From positions 1,116,001-1,180,000 of the forward strand of contig OZ245789.1 of the NCBI GenBank assembly GCA_965228045.1: a stretch of DNA of 64,000 nt, given 5' to 3'. The DNA is from JANQEU01 sp965228045 (GTDB lineage: Bacteria > Bacteroidota > Bacteroidia > Cytophagales > Cyclobacteriaceae). Shown piece by piece: positions 34,618 to 43,500 of this stretch. The notes beneath the pieces were generated by a model that worked only from the letters and a program-made list of their open reading frames with translations, was not told the origin of the DNA and ran no database searches. The stretch's first letter is position 1. Every line of letters starts with the position of its first letter. The translations under genes were made by a program, and so were the position numbers.

Positions 34618-35976
34618 ATGTCTCAGACCATTAAGTTAAAGAAAGGTTTTGACATAAATCTCGTGGGTAAACCCGAGAGAAAAGTTACCGAAACCGAACA
34701 ACCGGAAACCTTCGCATTTAAGCCGACAGACTTCAAGGCAATCTCCCGACCAAAATTATTGGTGCAGGAGGGAGATAATGTCAAAGCTGGTACACCATTG
34801 ATGTATGATAAGCTGTTTGAAGAGGTGAAGTTTTCTTCACCGGTAAGCGGTGAGATCGTTGAAATCAAAAGAGGAGCTAAGAGAAAGCTACTTGAAATTA
34901 AGATCCTGGCCGACAAAAAAGTTGAGTACGCGTCCTACAAGAAGTACTCCGTTTCTGATATCACTGGCTTATCTCGTGAAGATGCACAGTCTCAACTTTG
35001 TGAAAGTGGCGTATGGCCGAATATCACCCAGCGTCCTTTTGGAGTGGTGGCCAGTCCCCAGGATACACCCAAATCGATTTTTATTTCCGGTTTTGATTCC
35101 AGCCCGCTCGGACCTGACCTTGGCTATGTGGTAGATGGCAATGAGAGCGAATTTCAGGCTGGCCTGGATATTTTGAAGAAATTTACAGACGGTAAGATAC
35201 ATCTTGGTCTAAGCGGGACGGCGGAGATCAGCCAGACCTATTCCAAAGCCACCGGAGTTGAGATAACCAAGTACACTGGTCCTCATCCGGCTGGCAATGT
35301 GGGCACTCACATTCATCATATCGACCCTATCAATAAAGGAGATATTGTATGGACAATTAGTCCCGTAGGTGTGGTTCAGATTGGTAAATTGTTTCTGGAG
35401 GGTATTTATGACGCTTCCAAGCTTGTCGCAATAACCGGTTCTGAAGTCAAAGAACCTTCCTATGTCAAAACGTATTCCGGAGCTTGTCTGAATAAGCTTC
35501 TGGACGGTAAGGTAAAAGAGGGTTCTGTCAGATACATTTCCGGAAATCCATTGACGGGAGAATCTGTTGGTCTGGAAGGATACCTTGGTTTTCACCATAA
35601 TCAAATTACTGTGATCCCGGAAGGTGATCAGGAGGAATTTCTTGGTTGGATCCTTCCCACAACGAATAAACTTAGTTTCCACAGATCTTTTGGACTTTTG
35701 GGGAACAAAAACAAGGAATATGTTGTGGATACGAATACACATGGAGAAGAAAGAGGATTTGCCATTACCGGATCATTTGAAAAGGTAGTGCCGATGGATG
35801 TTTTACCAATGTATCTCTTCAAAGCGATCATTGCGAATGATTATGATGAAATGGAAGCACTGGGTATTTATGAGTTGATCGAGGAAGATGTGGCGCTTTG
35901 TGAATTTATCGACGTTTCGAAAAATGATCTTCAGGAATTACTTAGAGAGGGTATAGAATTAATCAGAAATAGCTAG
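34618..35976 (+). CDS. nqrA: Na+-translocating NADH:quinone reductase subunit A
   Basis: A 452-residue peripheral subunit. The opening IKLKKGFDINLVGKPER, the ISRPKLLVQEGDNVKAGTPLM lipoyl-like segment and the VKTYSGACLNKLLDG region match NqrA. No membrane segments. It is the first gene of nqrABCDE; gaps are 9 bases to nqrB. NQR pumps Na+ while passing electrons from NADH to quinone. Confidence 0.95.
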   Translation: MSQTIKLKKGFDINLVGKPERKVTETEQPETFAFKPTDFKAISRPKLLVQEGDNVKAGTPLMYDKLFEEVKFSSPVSGEIVEIKRGAKRKLLEIKILADKKVEYASYKKYSVSDITGLSREDAQSQLCESGVWPNITQRPFGVVASPQDTPKSIFISGFDSSPLGPDLGYVVDGNESEFQAGLDILKKFTDGKIHLGLSGTAEISQTYSKATGVEITKYTGPHPAGNVGTHIHHIDPINKGDIVWTISPVGVVQIGKLFLEGIYDASKLVAITGSEVKEPSYVKTYSGACLNKLLDGKVKEGSVRYISGNPLTGESVGLEGYLGFHHNQITVIPEGDQEEFLGWILPTTNKLSFHRSFGLLGNKNKEYVVDTNTHGEERGFAITGSFEKVVPMDVLPMYLFKAIIANDYDEMEALGIYELIEEDVALCEFIDVSKNDLQELLREGIELIRNS

Positions 35977-35985
35977 TAGTCGGGA

Positions 35986-37176
35986 ATGAAATTTTTACAG
36001 AATTTATTTGATGGTTTAAAACCAAACTTCGAGAAAGGCGGAAAATGGGAGAAATTTTATCCGCTGTACGAAGGACATAGGACCATTTTCTTCTCTCCTG
36101 ATCTTACCACCAGCAAGACTGGTGTTCAAATCAGAGACGCGGCAGACCTGAAAAGGACCATGATGACCGTGATCATTGCCATGATACCATGTCTGATTTT
36201 TGGGATGTGGAATGTAGGTCATCAGCATTTTTTAGCAACCGGAGTTGAAGCAACGCTGCTCGACAAATTTCTGATAGGAGCTCTGAAAGTAATTCCGATC
36301 GTGATCGTCAGTTACGCTGTAGGCTTGTCTGTGGAATTTACCTTTTGCGTGATCCGGCAACATCCAGTTGAGGAGGGATTTCTGGTCACAGGACTTCTGA
36401 TTCCACTTATTATGCCACCTACAATCCCATTGTGGCAAGTGGCCCTGGCAACAGTTTTTGCCGTCATCATAGGAAAAGAGGTATTTGGTGGCACAGGTAT
36501 GAACATACTTAATGTCGCTCTTACGGCCAGAGTTTTCCTTTACTTCGCTTACCCTTCGCAAATTTCAGGTGAGGTCTGGACCTATTTCGGGGATAAGGCA
36601 CCTGTAGATGGCTATTCCGGCGCTACCGCCTTGGCTTATGGAGCTTCGGCTGTGGCCAATGACACCAATATGATGGCAGATATGCAGGGACATTGGTCTG
36701 GAGGCATGTTTTCTTTCATGAATCTTTTTATGGGAGCCATTCCGGGAAGTATTGGTGAAACATCGGTACTCATGTGTTTGATTGGTGCTTTGATATTAGT
36801 AGTAACTGGTGTCGGTAGCTGGAAGATCATAGTAAGTGTTTTTGGTGGTGCCTGGGCAATGGGACTACTCCTGAATCTTGTAGGAGCCAATAGCTTCATG
36901 ACAATGCCTGCACACTATCACCTGGTGATTGGGGGGTTAGCGTTTGGTGCGGTGTTTATGGCCACGGATCCGGTATCTGCGGCCCAAACGGAAGCTGGAA
37001 AATGGATTTATGGATTTTTAATTGGTGTGATAACAGTCATTATTCGGGTACTTAACCCGGCTTATCCTGAAGGTATCATGCTTGCAATACTATTTATGAA
37101 CGTATTTGCTCCGCTTATTGATTTTTATGTAGTGGATGCAAACAAAAAAAGGAGATTAAAACGTGCGACAGTCTAA
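35986..37176 (+). CDS. nqrB: Na+-translocating NADH:quinone reductase subunit B
   Basis: A 396-residue membrane subunit with about ten hydrophobic helices. FMN should be attached to Thr214 in the motif GYSGATALA. FTFCVIRQHPVEEGFLVTG and GTGMNILNVALTARVFLYF are characteristic of NqrB/RnfD. NqrB holds riboflavin and the main Na+ path. Its 3' end overlaps nqrC by 14 bases. Confidence 0.96.
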   Translation: MKFLQNLFDGLKPNFEKGGKWEKFYPLYEGHRTIFFSPDLTTSKTGVQIRDAADLKRTMMTVIIAMIPCLIFGMWNVGHQHFLATGVEATLLDKFLIGALKVIPIVIVSYAVGLSVEFTFCVIRQHPVEEGFLVTGLLIPLIMPPTIPLWQVALATVFAVIIGKEVFGGTGMNILNVALTARVFLYFAYPSQISGEVWTYFGDKAPVDGYSGATALAYGASAVANDTNMMADMQGHWSGGMFSFMNLFMGAIPGSIGETSVLMCLIGALILVVTGVGSWKIIVSVFGGAWAMGLLLNLVGANSFMTMPAHYHLVIGGLAFGAVFMATDPVSAAQTEAGKWIYGFLIGVITVIIRVLNPAYPEGIMLAILFMNVFAPLIDFYVVDANKKRRLKRATV

Positions 37177-37939
37177 CGCTTACATTTTAATATTCGCCGT
37201 TATCCTGACGGTGATCATTGGTGGATTGATGTCCATGACATCAGTGGTGCTTAAACCTGCTCAGCAAAAGCAGGTAGAGCTTGATACAAAGAAGAAAATC
37301 CTTGGAGCTGTGGTTGACATATCGGCCATAGAAGATCCAAACGCGATTTTGGAACTTTATTCCCGCAGGGTATCGTCACTGGTTGTGGACATAAATGGAA
37401 ATGAGGTAACTACTGATGCTGATGGCAACGCGGTAGAGGCGGAGAAAATTGACATACAAAAGAACCACAAAGTACCCAGGGAAGAGCGTCTTTATCCTGT
37501 ATTTAAAATTAGTGCCGAGGGAGATACTACGACCATTGAGGCTTATGTTTTTCCGATGTTTGGATCAGGATTATGGGATTGGATTTCCGGATATATTGCC
37601 GTGGCAGGTGACCTGAATACCGTGAAGGGAATTGCTTTTGACCATAAAAGTGAAACTCCGGGATTAGGTGCCAGGATTACGGAAGAAGCTGTGAAATCCA
37701 GGTTCGAAGGCAAAAAGATATTTACAAATTCCGGTGAGTTAGAATCGATCACAATGGTGAAAGGTGAAGGAAATACCGGACTGACAGAGCATGAGGTGGA
37801 TGGTTTATCCGGTGCTACGATGACAGCCAAAGGTGTCAACCAGATGCTCGAAAATTATTTAGGCTGCTACCAGGCATATATGGACAAGGTCAAATCTGGT
37901 AAGACAGTTGCATTAAACACAATGAAAGAAATACTATGA
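37163..37939 (+). CDS. nqrC: Na+-translocating NADH:quinone reductase subunit C
   Basis: A 258-residue subunit with one N-terminal membrane helix (AYILIFAVILTVIIGGLM) and a periplasmic FMN-binding domain; FMN attaches to Thr219 in GLSGATMTAKGV. The start is GTG, with GGAG nine bases upstream, inside the end of nqrB. This placement keeps the N-terminal helix complete. Ends in a four-base overlap with nqrD. Confidence 0.95.
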   Translation: MRQSNAYILIFAVILTVIIGGLMSMTSVVLKPAQQKQVELDTKKKILGAVVDISAIEDPNAILELYSRRVSSLVVDINGNEVTTDADGNAVEAEKIDIQKNHKVPREERLYPVFKISAEGDTTTIEAYVFPMFGSGLWDWISGYIAVAGDLNTVKGIAFDHKSETPGLGARITEEAVKSRFEGKKIFTNSGELESITMVKGEGNTGLTEHEVDGLSGATMTAKGVNQMLENYLGCYQAYMDKVKSGKTVALNTMKEIL

Positions 37940-38607
37940 GTGAAGCAGCAGTAGCAGAAGAAGTTAAGGTAAAAGAACCAGCCGAGCCGTTTTTGTCGAA
38001 ACGGAGAAAGGGTATTGTTACCGATCCTCTGAACGAAGATAACCCGATCACAGTACAGGTACTTGGTATATGTTCGGCACTGGCGGTTACCGTGAAGATG
38101 CAACCGACACTTGTTATGTCGATTGCCGTGGTTTTCGTAATTGTGTTCTCTAACCTGATCATTTCACTTCTAAGGAATTTCATTCCCGGAAGGATCAGAA
38201 TTATTGTACAGCTAGCCGTTATTGCGACATTGGTTACCCTGGTTAGTGAGATATTGAAAGCATACAGCTATGACATGTACAAAGTATTGGGAGCATATGT
38301 AGGTCTGATTATCACAAATTGCATCGTGATGGGGCGTCTTGAAGCCTTCGCCATGGCAAATAAGCCTTATGACTCTATACTTGATGGTTTAGGAAGCGGA
38401 TTTGGCTATGCATGGATCATTCTTACGGTAGCATTTTTCCGGGAACTGTTAGGTTCCGGATCTGTATTCGATTTCAAGGTTTTCGAAGTAATAGGATGGA
38501 GTTCATTCCCAACGAATGGTCTGATGGTAGATTCAATCGGAGCCTTTGTTGTATTGGGTATTTTGATTTGGGTTCAGAGAAGTAAAACAGGATACGTAGA
38601 ACACTAA
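37936..38607 (+). CDS. nqrD: Na+-translocating NADH:quinone reductase subunit D
   Basis: A 223-residue membrane subunit with about six helices. DPLNEDNPITVQVLGICSAL, FIPGRIRIIVQLAVIATLV and GLIITNCIVMGRLEAFAM are NqrD landmarks; the last contains one of the Cys residues that share an intramembrane Fe-S centre with NqrE. Overlaps nqrC by ATGA. Its N-terminus is slightly longer than typical, with an acidic stretch (SEAAVAEEVKVKEPAE). Confidence 0.95.
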   Translation: MSEAAVAEEVKVKEPAEPFLSKRRKGIVTDPLNEDNPITVQVLGICSALAVTVKMQPTLVMSIAVVFVIVFSNLIISLLRNFIPGRIRIIVQLAVIATLVTLVSEILKAYSYDMYKVLGAYVGLIITNCIVMGRLEAFAMANKPYDSILDGLGSGFGYAWIILTVAFFRELLGSGSVFDFKVFEVIGWSSFPTNGLMVDSIGAFVVLGILIWVQRSKTGYVEH

Positions 38608-38612
38608 GGATT

Positions 38613-39224
38613 ATGGAAGCATTTAATATAGCATTAAAAGCAATTTTTATAGACAATATGGTCTTCACATACTTTTTGGGTATGTGTTCATTCCTGGCCG
38701 TATCCAAAAAAGTAAGTACTGCATTAGGTCTGGGGGCTGCAGTTATCTTCGTATTGACTATAACCGTACCTGTGAACTGGATTCTTCAGGAGTTTATTCT
38801 TAAGGAAGGAGCATTGACCTGGCTTGGAGCAAGCTTTGCATCGGTGGATCTTACCTTTTTGCAATTCATCATGTTCATCGCTGTAATTGCGTCCATGGTA
38901 CAATTGGTGGAGATGGTTATTGAAAAATTTTCTCCTTCATTATATGGATCTCTGGGTATTTTCCTTCCATTAATTGCGGTGAATTGTGCAATTCTTGGAT
39001 CTTCACTTTTCATGGTGCAAAGGGATTATACTATAGTTGAAGCGACTGCATTCGGGTTTGGTTCGGGAACTGGGTTTTTCCTGGCGATTGTAGCACTTGC
39101 GGCCATTAGAGAAAGGTTGAAGTACTCAAAAGTGCCCGATGGACTTAAAGGACTGGGTATTACGATGCTCATCACCGGATTGATGGGATTGGCCTTTAAA
39201 TCCTTTATTGGTATTGCCATATAA
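38613..39224 (+). CDS. nqrE: Na+-translocating NADH:quinone reductase subunit E
   Basis: A 203-residue membrane subunit with six helices. FIDNMVFTYFLGMCSFLAVSK and LIAVNCAILGSSLFM contain the cysteines that, with NqrD, bind the intramembrane iron centre. Starts five bases after nqrD. A strong terminator follows, and the next gene is not nqrF; the FAD/[2Fe-2S] subunit that takes electrons from NADH is therefore missing from this operon. Confidence 0.95.
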   Translation: MEAFNIALKAIFIDNMVFTYFLGMCSFLAVSKKVSTALGLGAAVIFVLTITVPVNWILQEFILKEGALTWLGASFASVDLTFLQFIMFIAVIASMVQLVEMVIEKFSPSLYGSLGIFLPLIAVNCAILGSSLFMVQRDYTIVEATAFGFGSGTGFFLAIVALAAIRERLKYSKVPDGLKGLGITMLITGLMGLAFKSFIGIAI

Positions 39225-39249
39225 GTCAGATCTTTGCAAAAGACATTTG

Positions 39250-39280
39250 AAAGGCTTTACATTTCGTAAAGCCTTTTTCT
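39250..39280 (+). terminator. terminator of the nqr operon
   Basis: Eleven-base stem AAAGGCTTTAC / GTAAAGCCTTT with a five-base loop, followed by TTCTTTTT. It ends five bases before the ATG of the asparagine synthase-like gene, which then needs readthrough or a promoter overlapping the hairpin. Confidence 0.88.
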
Positions 39281-39284
39281 TTTT

Positions 39285-40790
39285 ATGGAGTCGCCAAATT
39301 TCTCTTCCGAGCCAGATAGATTAAAATTCCGTCGTCAATTCCTGGTTGGACCACGGAGCTTTCAACCTGATTCCTTCTGGAAACAGGTGCAGCTAAAGCA
39401 TGGTTTATGGCTTTCTCATCATGTTGACCTTGCGGCCTACGAAGTTTCACAACGGAGCATAAAAGTGACCTTGTTGGGTATCTGTCTGGATGCCGTGAAA
39501 GAGGTTTATGATCCCATTACCCTATTGGAGAATCTAATTCAGGAAAGTGTAGGCGCATTAGACAAAATTCCGGATACTACTTTCAGATTTTCCGGCCGAT
39601 GGGCGTTAATAGCACAAAATGAAAATGACACTTTGATTCTGAACGATGCCTTTGGCGCGAGATCAATTTTCTACAGTTCAAACTTCGAATGGATCGGAAG
39701 TACCACAAAAATTATAGCTGCTAATACCAGCCTTAAGAAGGACGGGGATGTGGAATTGGATGAGTTCGTTCAGTCAGCGAAATTCAGAAAAAAGGGAGGC
39801 GCATGGCTGGGTGACACTACAACTTTTAAGGATTGCAGGAGATTGCTTCCGAATCACTCATTAAGTTTATCAAACAAACGAGTAGTTCGATTTTATGGAG
39901 GTCCCTCTACATCCGATAAGTTGGATTATAACTCAGTCGTTTCGGAAGGTGCCAGGATACTTCAGAACTCACTCGCAGCACTTGAAAAATCATATCCATT
40001 GCTAATTTCCCTGACCGCAGGATGGGATAGCCGGTTGATACTTGCCATGACCAGGGGCTTGAAACCTTCTTTTTTTGTTGACAGATATAATCAATTGGAT
40101 CTGAAGCATAAGGACATAGTTATTGCCAAAAAGCTTGCAGAAAAATATCAACTGGATCTTGAGATCAGGAACCCGGATACGTATGAATTTCCAAGATGGT
40201 TTGAAGATATTTTGAAATGGAATGATGAACTATTTCATTGGAATCCCAATCGCTGGATCATCTATGATCATATGCTTAATGGGGAGGACAGATTGGTGAT
40301 AAATGGAAATGGCGGAGAAATAGTGCGAAGTCACTTTCAACGCTACCTTCGTAAGAAACGACCGGAAGCCTTTGATCCGCTCGATCTTGTTAAAGTTTTT
40401 GGTTATGGTAGTATTCCTGCATCGCAACGGGATTCTCTGGGTAGCTGGTTAGAGTCATTTCGAAAAGTAGGAAATAATCGGTTCCTTTTAGATATGTTTT
40501 ACTGGGAGCAAAAGATCGGCATTTGGGGAAGTAGTTACAGGTCTCATCAGGATGCTGCTGTGGAGGAAATAAGTCCTTTTAACTGTAGATATTTGATTGA
40601 TCTCATGCTTAAGACGCCTGAGCATAAAAGATTGGCCCCAAAGTATGTACTTTTTAGGGACTTGATTGAGTTCGGGTGGAAAGAGTTATTGGAAGTTGCG
40701 GTTAATCCTAAACGCCAAAAACCCTGGTATAAGAAATTCGAAAAGAAATTGCGTTTAAGATTTAAGAAACTAATCGGTCAACGTGTTTAA
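39285..40790 (+). CDS. asparagine synthase-like protein with altered PP-loop
   Basis: A 501-residue protein related to the C-terminal synthetase domain of asparagine synthases. The nucleotide loop SGGxDS is replaced by TAGWDSR (residues ~243-249), followed by LILAMTRGL. The N-terminal half keeps a glutaminase-like fold (FRFSGRWALIAQNENDTLILNDAFGARSIFYSS) but lacks the catalytic N-terminal Cys, so glutamine hydrolysis is not expected. Later parts (HWNPNRWIIYDHMLNGED, NGNGGEIVRSHF) fit AsnB-related proteins in surface-glycan or natural-product clusters. Here there are no such neighbours. It could be an amide ligase or a degenerate sensor. The ATG is directly behind the nqr terminator. Confidence 0.7.
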   Translation: MESPNFSSEPDRLKFRRQFLVGPRSFQPDSFWKQVQLKHGLWLSHHVDLAAYEVSQRSIKVTLLGICLDAVKEVYDPITLLENLIQESVGALDKIPDTTFRFSGRWALIAQNENDTLILNDAFGARSIFYSSNFEWIGSTTKIIAANTSLKKDGDVELDEFVQSAKFRKKGGAWLGDTTTFKDCRRLLPNHSLSLSNKRVVRFYGGPSTSDKLDYNSVVSEGARILQNSLAALEKSYPLLISLTAGWDSRLILAMTRGLKPSFFVDRYNQLDLKHKDIVIAKKLAEKYQLDLEIRNPDTYEFPRWFEDILKWNDELFHWNPNRWIIYDHMLNGEDRLVINGNGGEIVRSHFQRYLRKKRPEAFDPLDLVKVFGYGSIPASQRDSLGSWLESFRKVGNNRFLLDMFYWEQKIGIWGSSYRSHQDAAVEEISPFNCRYLIDLMLKTPEHKRLAPKYVLFRDLIEFGWKELLEVAVNPKRQKPWYKKFEKKLRLRFKKLIGQRV

Positions 40791-40819
40791 TTTGTCGAAG
40801 GATTCCAGATCCAAATGAT

Positions 40820-41383
40820 ATGATACAAAGTATTTTTCGTCATTTCCTTCGCGGTTTATTGCTGGTTGTACCAGTCTCGGCGACCCTGTTTATCATTTTT
40901 GAAACCATCCGCTGGGTAGATGGCTTATTGCAAATTAAAATTCCCGGAGTAGGATTGCTGGTCGTGTTGATCTCCACAACGATTATTGGACTTCTGGCAG
41001 ATTCAATTTTTCTAAAGCCCCTTTTCGATATGTTTTCCGGCTTAATTCGAAAAATTCCGGTAGTCAATTTTATTTATACTTCACTCAATGATGTTGTAGG
41101 GGCGGTAGCCGGAGAGAAGAAGAAGTTTAATCGTCCGGTACTTGTACCATTTGACAATGATTCCACTTTGTTAAAACCCGGTTTTGTCACGAAGGATGAC
41201 CTTTCCGAAAGTAACCTTGAAAAGTACATAGCAGTGTACCTTCCACATAGCTATAACTTCTCGGGTAATTTATTTTTTATTGAAAAATCCAAGGTAATTC
41301 CCATTGAAGGCTCTAACTCGGAAATAATGAAATTCACCGTTTCAGCAGGGTTGACCGGCCGATTTGGGAAAACAAAATCCTGA
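40820..41383 (+). CDS. DUF502 family membrane protein
   Basis: A 187-residue protein with two N-terminal hydrophobic helices (FLRGLLLVVPVSATLFIIFETI and GVGLLVVLISTTIIGLLAD), then the conserved loop IPVVNFIYTSLNDVVGA and a soluble C-terminal part with GNLFFIEKSKVIP. These mark DUF502, a widespread family of unknown role. It follows the asparagine synthase-like gene by 29 bases and may be co-transcribed with it. Confidence 0.87.
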   Translation: MIQSIFRHFLRGLLLVVPVSATLFIIFETIRWVDGLLQIKIPGVGLLVVLISTTIIGLLADSIFLKPLFDMFSGLIRKIPVVNFIYTSLNDVVGAVAGEKKKFNRPVLVPFDNDSTLLKPGFVTKDDLSESNLEKYIAVYLPHSYNFSGNLFFIEKSKVIPIEGSNSEIMKFTVSAGLTGRFGKTKS

Positions 41384-41677
41384 ATAAGGCCCATTTTTAT
41401 CAAAAAATGACAACAGATTGAAACAATTATTGTCAGAACCGTATATTTTATTGATATAACAATGGTTTTTTCGAAAATATTGGACTTCATTCTCGGAAAT
41501 GATATTATACTTGCTTCTCGAAAATTTATAGTGGTTACACTAATACACATATCAACTCTTCCATTTAGGCCGGTAAACCCGGGTAGGCGCAGGCCTACTA
41601 TATAATCCATTGATTGCTTACGTAGCGATCTACCCTTCGACCACAATTTTCTAATAACGCTTACTTAAAAATTTTAA
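41384..41677. other. leader and control region of the arginine operon
   Basis: 294 bases without a gene. It holds a perfect small hairpin GTAGGC-GCAG-GCCTAC near 41583-41598, a palindrome TACGTA in GCTTACGTAGCG near 41615, and an AT-rich run with TATATTTT near 41441 that is only a weak -7 match. No ArgR-type box, riboswitch core or leader peptide rich in Arg codons could be recognised. The long leader suggests control of the operon at the RNA level, unproven. Confidence 0.4.
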
Positions 41678-42322
41678 ATGAATTCAGTTTCAATCCATGT
41701 TGCTGGTTCTGTGCATTTGAAATATGCGCAGGAGATATGTGATCTTATTGCTGAAAGTGCCAAACAAAGGGGAACCGGTATTGCGAAAAGAACTCCTGAG
41801 TACATCCAGCAAAAGATGCAGGAACATAAGGCGATCATAGCCATTGGTAAAGAAGATGGCGCACTGGCCGGATTTTGTTACATAGAAAGCTGGGGCAATA
41901 AAGAATACGTGGCCAATTCCGGACTTATTGTGAATTACGAGTTCAGAGGTACCGGTATTGGCAAAAAAATAAAAAAGAAAGCTTTTGAGCACTCACGTAA
42001 AATGTTTCCTGATGCCAAGCTTTTTGGGCTGACCACCTCGCTTCCCGTGATGAAGATCAACTCCGAGCTTGGGTACCATCCGGTGACGTACAATCAGCTG
42101 ACCACAGACGAAACGTTTTGGAACGGCTGCAAAAGCTGCGTCAACTATGAGATACTAAAAAGTAAAAATCGGGCCCATTGTATGTGTACGGCGATGATGT
42201 ATGACCCCAACGCCAGACGCCAGAAAAAGTGGAATTTCCTGAAGAAATCAAAGATCTATGAGCGCTTTATGCGAATGAAGAAAAAGCGACTCAGTCAACT
42301 TCAAGCCTTGTTTTTAGCATGA
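41678..42322 (+). CDS. argA: GNAT N-acetyltransferase of the arginine operon, ArgA-like
   Basis: A 214-residue GNAT protein heading the arginine operon. Acetyl-CoA motif VNYEFRGTGIGKKIKKKAF (RGTGIG) and VMKINSELGYHPV are visible; a C-terminal part holds several cysteines (NGCKSCVNYEI and HCMCTAMMYD). By position, and by analogy with Bacteroidota clusters, it acylates glutamate in the first step of arginine synthesis; whether the donor is acetyl- or succinyl-CoA is open. Symbol given for role, not close similarity to E. coli ArgA, which is a different architecture. It overlaps argG by four bases. Confidence 0.75.
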   Translation: MNSVSIHVAGSVHLKYAQEICDLIAESAKQRGTGIAKRTPEYIQQKMQEHKAIIAIGKEDGALAGFCYIESWGNKEYVANSGLIVNYEFRGTGIGKKIKKKAFEHSRKMFPDAKLFGLTTSLPVMKINSELGYHPVTYNQLTTDETFWNGCKSCVNYEILKSKNRAHCMCTAMMYDPNARRQKKWNFLKKSKIYERFMRMKKKRLSQLQALFLA

Positions 42323-43500
42323 AAAAAGTTGTATTAGCATTTAGCGGAGGGTTGGACACCTCATATTGCGCAAAATATCTTTCCGAATCCCTGGGCTATG
42401 AGGTAGTGGCTGTTACTGTCAATACGGGTGGATTTTCAAAGGAAAAAGCAGTTGAGCTCGAGAGAAAGGCCCGGGTACTGGGTGTGAGTGACTATCAATT
42501 CATTGACAAAACATCGGAGTTCTACAAGCGAGGTGTGAAGTATCTGCTTTATGGCAACGTACTTAAGAACAATACTTACCCACTATCAGTAAGTGCAGAG
42601 CGAGTCTTTCAGGCAATGGCAATCGCCGAAGTTGCAAATAGCGTCAGGGCAGATGCAATAGCTCATGGGAGTACAGGTGCGGGCAACGACCAGATCCGAT
42701 TTGATCTTGTCTTTCAGGCGATGTGTCCCGGGGTGGAAATCATTACTCCAATTCGTGACCGGAGTCTTTCGAGACAGGAGGAAATTGAATTTCTCAAGGA
42801 ACATGGGGTAGAAGGGGACTGGACGAAAGCTCTGTATTCCATAAATCAGGGGCTTTGGGGTACTTCTGTAGGGGGAAAGGAAACCCTAACCTCTCACGAG
42901 TATTTACCGGATGAGGCATTTCCAAGCCAGGCTACCAGGGACGATAATCTTAAACTCCGAATTGAATTTGATAAGGGAGAACCCATAGGCCTTGACGGCA
43001 AAAAATATGATCCGGTCCAGGTTATCACCAGATTAAATGAAATAGGAAATGAATTTGCGATCGGGCGGGATATCCATGTGGGAGATACCATCATAGGTAT
43101 TAAGGGAAGAGTAGGTTTTGAAGCTCCGGCAGCCCTCATGCTGATCAAAGGACATCATGCCCTCGAAAAGCATGTGATGACTAAACATCAATTGTTTATA
43201 AAAGATCAGCTCAGTCAGTGGTATGGAAATTTGATGCATGAAGGACAATTTCTGGAGCCTGCTATGAGAGACATTGAGGCATTCCTGGAGTCCTCCCAGC
43301 ACCGTGTCACTGGTACGGTTTACTTTCGATTATCACCTTATCGTTTTCATGTCGAGGGCATCAAGTCGGAGTTTGACCTCTTGCAGTCAGATTTCGGACA
43401 ATACGGGGAGATGAACAATGGTTGGAGCGCAGAAGATGCCAGGGGTTTTACGACCATGCTCTCAAATCAGATCAAACTATATAACTCAGTAAAGAAGTGA
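42319..43500 (+). CDS. argG: argininosuccinate synthase
   Basis: A 393-residue ligase that joins citrulline and aspartate using ATP. The PP-loop is SGGLDTS (9-15); HGSTGAGNDQIRFDLVFQAM and the long ALYSINQGLWGTSVGGKE segment match ArgG. Both junctions overlap (ATGA with the GNAT gene, GTGA with argC), suggesting translational coupling. Confidence 0.96.
   Translation: MKKVVLAFSGGLDTSYCAKYLSESLGYEVVAVTVNTGGFSKEKAVELERKARVLGVSDYQFIDKTSEFYKRGVKYLLYGNVLKNNTYPLSVSAERVFQAMAIAEVANSVRADAIAHGSTGAGNDQIRFDLVFQAMCPGVEIITPIRDRSLSRQEEIEFLKEHGVEGDWTKALYSINQGLWGTSVGGKETLTSHEYLPDEAFPSQATRDDNLKLRIEFDKGEPIGLDGKKYDPVQVITRLNEIGNEFAIGRDIHVGDTIIGIKGRVGFEAPAALMLIKGHHALEKHVMTKHQLFIKDQLSQWYGNLMHEGQFLEPAMRDIEAFLESSQHRVTGTVYFRLSPYRFHVEGIKSEFDLLQSDFGQYGEMNNGWSAEDARGFTTMLSNQIKLYNSVKK

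Noticed and set aside
41251..41646. Minus-strand open frame of 131 codons over the end of the DUF502 gene and the arginine leader
   Set aside because: Composition is not protein-like, it overlaps a real gene, and it lies in a region better read as a leader.
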